Source: Isoetes engelmannii
Lineage: Eukaryota; Streptophyta; Lycopodiopsida; Isoetales; Isoetaceae
DNA: 32,928 nucleotides
Assembly: GCA_011763485.2 (NCBI GenBank)
Contig: JAANSK020268158.1
Coordinates: 1 to 32,928 of the forward strand
Direction of reading: 5' to 3'
Positions 30,850 to 32,928 of the stretch are shown here, piece after piece. The notes under the pieces are model-generated. The model was not told the DNA's origin and did no database searches. It was given only the letters and a program-made list of their open reading frames with translations. Numbering within the stretch: position 1 is the first letter of the stretch; each line of letters begins with the position of its first letter. The position numbers and the translations under genes were made by a program.

Positions 30850-31655
30850 TTGGATTGTTTGACCATAAGTTCGAATGCAAGTTTGACAGTGTTTGACTGG
30901 TGGTTGACCATTGATGTTTCCAATGGTGAACAAGGATTTGACTAGGCCTTGGCCGAGGGTTGACCATAGTTTGACTGAGGGATGACTAATAAGTTTGACC
31001 AAGGATTGACATTGGCTTTTGACCAAGTGTTGACCAAAAAGTTTGACAAAAGTAGTTGAACTATTTGACCATACGTTGACCGCAAGTTTCACAGCGTCTG
31101 ACTAGAGGTTGACCAATGATGTTCCCTATGGTTGACCGAGGATTTGACCGAGGGTTGGCAAGGGTCTTGAGTAAGGGTTGTCCTCAATTTGATTCAGTGT
31201 TGACTAACATGTTTGACTATGGCTTGACCTTGGATTTTGACCAAGTGTTGACCAAGAAGTTTGACTAGAGTTACAATGATGTTTCCTAAGGCTGACTGAG
31301 GATTTGATCGAGGGTACGGTCTTGACGAAGGGTTGACCAAAGTTTGGCTGAGGGTTGACTAACAAGTTTGACAAGGGTCCTGAACAAGAGGTGTCTAGGG
31401 TTTGACTAAGTGTCGACTAACAAGTTTGACCAAGGCTTGGCCTTGGATTTTGACTGAGGATTGACTAATAAGTTCGACCAAGGATTGACCTTGGCTTTTG
31501 ACCCCATGTTGATTAAGAATTTTTACCGAAGTAGTTGAACTGTTTGACCATAAATTTGACCACAAGTTTCACAGTGTTTGACTGGTTGTTGACCAATTAA
31601 GTTTCCATTTTGACCAGTTGTTGAACGAAAAGTTTGACCAAAGTTTGACCTATAG
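30850..31655 (+). repeat. TTGAC-rich degenerate satellite
   Basis: By hand I count about 40 TTGAC copies on the plus strand in 800 bases, mostly within TTTGACCA, GGTTGACCA or AGTTTGACC, spaced irregularly about 10-25 bases apart. A higher-order block beginning GTAGTTGRAYTGTTTGACC and running on to CAAGTTTCACAGTGTTTGAC appears at about 30847, 31052 and 31531, and an ATGATGTTTCCTAAGG-type block recurs within it. There is no coding frame; minus-strand frames over it are by-products of the repeat. TTGAC(C/T) is also the core W-box of WRKY factors, but copy number and periodicity fit a satellite first. Confidence 0.85.
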
Positions 31656-32185
31656 AATCTTGGAGAATCTTCGAAGAATCTTCGAAGAATTCAGGGGGAT
31701 CTTCATAAAATCTTTGAGAATTCTGAAGAATCTTGATGGATCTTGCTAGAATCTTTGGGAATCTAAGCGAATCTTCATAAAAGCTTTGAGAATCTAGGGG
31801 AATCTTGATGGAATCTCGAACAATATGGAGGAATCTTCTTAGAATATAAGGGAATCTAAGAGAATCTACATAGAATTTTGGAGAATCTAAAGAAATCTTG
31901 GTATAATCTCTGAAAATTTAGGGGAATCTCAAGAGAATCTTGGAGAATAAATAGAAATCATGAGAGAATCTTCGAGAATCTAAGGGAATCCAAGGGAGTT
32001 TTCTTAAAATCTACGAGAATCTAAGGGAAACTTAATGGAATTTATCAGAATCTAGGGGAGTCTTCATAGGTCCTATCAAAATCTAGGTGAATCTACATAG
32101 AATCTTGGGGAATCTATTAGAATCTTGGGGGAATCTTTGAGAATCTAGTGGAAACTTCACAAAAACTTTGAGAATCTAGGGGCAA
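31656..32185 (+). repeat. GAATCT-rich degenerate satellite
   Basis: It abuts the TTGAC array. About 27 GAATCT copies by hand count, in units like GAGAATCTAAGGGAATCT and GAATCTTCATAAAATCTTT, spaced about 10-25 bases. TTCGAAGAATC is directly duplicated at the start (about 31671-31690). No coding frame. Confidence 0.85.
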
Positions 32186-32410
32186 ATTTGTATTGCATCA
32201 TCTTTTACACCCCCTAAACCTTACAAATTCTTGTATACATATATAGATACATGTATAAATATGCGTACGGGGAGCACACTTGTATACATGGGTGTGATGT
32301 GGAAATTCCACATCCTTTGATTTTTGCATGTTCGTGGGATTGCCTTAGGATTCAATGATCCAAAAAAAGCAATAAGGAATGAGCATTAATGTCAAAAGTA
32401 GTAGTATCAG

Positions 32411-32747
32411 ATGTTGGACATCTTAGAAGAGGTTAGTGAATATGGCATTTCCATTATTAGGAGGTCTAGCATACCTGAGTCGACCATAAGTGACTGGAAG
32501 TATGGGAAGATCAATCATAAACAGAAGAAACACCCCCATGTCTTGAGTCACAAGCACGAAGAGGAGCTCGTTGTGTGGGCATTGGACCAGGCATCAATGG
32601 GTATAGGGGTTACTCTTGGAGCAGTGAAATAAAGGGCAGCACATATGACTAAGAGTGGGGATATCACCACGAAAAGTGGGCTGCCTAAGAACAAATGGTG
32701 GAAGTTATTCAAGCAAAGGCATCCACAGATATCTCTGAGGAGTGCAC
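32411..32747 (+). pseudogene. Pogo/CENP-B-like transposase N-terminal fragment, cut by an LTR
   Basis: From an ATG at 32411 the frame reads MLDILEEVSE through IPESTISDWKYGK, a psq-type helix-turn-helix, then HKHEEELVVWALDQASMGI, then after an in-frame TAA (32630-32632) continues AAHMTKSGDITTKSGLPKNK and WWKLFKQRHPQISLRSA, the second CENP-B/Tc5-type helix-turn-helix. These two domains open pogo/Tigger-type DDE transposases and their domesticated relatives. No start codon upstream is in frame, and homologous text before MLD is missing compared with the copy at 28540. The frame is severed at 32748 by the start of an LTR, so the DDE catalytic part is not in the window. Confidence 0.72.
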
Positions 32748-32928
32748 TGTGACGCTCCCTGACGCTATACGATGCTCCCATCGTATAAGCCCAGGAAATC
32801 CCCATTCCCAATGGCTCAAGCACCATTGAGCCACTGAGTCGGGCCCTCCGTATACCCTGGAACACTCGTGATGGCCGAGCTTCCAAGGGAAGGGCATGGA
32901 GGTGTCTTGGCCTTCCATCCCTTCACTG
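32748..32928. mobile_element. LTR start, related to the solo LTR at 2116, runs off the window
   Basis: TGTGACGCTCCC marks the terminus, followed within 30 bases by the palindrome TACGATGCTCCCATCGTA also found at 2136. Similarity then fades. The five bases before it, TGCAC (32743-32747), are the candidate target duplication; the other copy is outside the window. It interrupts the pogo-like transposase fragment. The family is probably the same retrotransposon lineage as the solo LTR. Confidence 0.65.

Noticed and set aside
30841-31092. 83-codon minus-strand open frame rich in VKL/GQ repeats
   Set aside because: It is the complement of the TTGAC satellite; the protein pattern is a by-product of the repeat.
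1-32928. CRISPR array, bacterial operon or origin
   Set aside because: No regularly spaced identical repeats, no operonic gene order or ribosome binding sites; spliced genes and plant transposons show a plant nuclear context.

Overview
The window looks like nuclear DNA of a land plant, most likely a fern. Two intact genes have plant-type introns or families, and a third is a 1006-residue PLS-class pentatricopeptide (PPR) protein with a DYW-type deaminase domain. Its PAxA box in place of the PG box and its DMW ending resemble the DYW:KP variant of hornworts, lycophytes and ferns. The rest is mostly repeats, many nested in each other, as expected of a large repeat-rich genome. No species can be named from the sequence alone.

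Layout. 1-287 is the end of a CACTA DNA transposon, inserted into a broken Ty3/gypsy fossil (288 to about 1700, minus strand). 2116-4204 is a solo LTR with a perfect 5-bp target duplication. 5857-9404 is a MULE-like element with 245-bp inverted ends and an imperfect 9-bp target duplication; a hAT-like element (7065-8810, perfect 8-bp duplication) sits inside it. 11268-12951 is a seven-exon RINGv (MARCH-type) membrane E3 ligase gene on the plus strand. 14957-15563 is a three-exon minus-strand gene for a 98-residue secreted precursor with a PSY-like DYTDPSA motif and four cysteines; it has a TATA box and a poly(A) signal. 17.4-22.6 kb holds a near-perfect foldback, a diverged inverted-repeat element, and decayed pieces of host genes, including an EXO70 fragment directly followed by a clathrin heavy chain pseudogene. 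24165-27185 is the intronless PPR-DYW gene on the minus strand.

From 28.5 kb onward come a pogo/CENP-B-like HTH fragment, tRNA-like tandem units, an L1 ORF1-like fragment, two adjacent degenerate satellites (about 40 TTGAC motifs at 30.85-31.66 kb, then about 27 GAATCT motifs to 32.18 kb), and a longer pogo-like transposase fragment cut at 32748 by an LTR related to the solo LTR.

The three live-looking genes do not form a pathway: one is a predicted organellar RNA-editing factor, one a membrane ubiquitin ligase, one a candidate secreted signal. All calls come from reading motifs, splice sites and repeat ends by eye; no database search was run.
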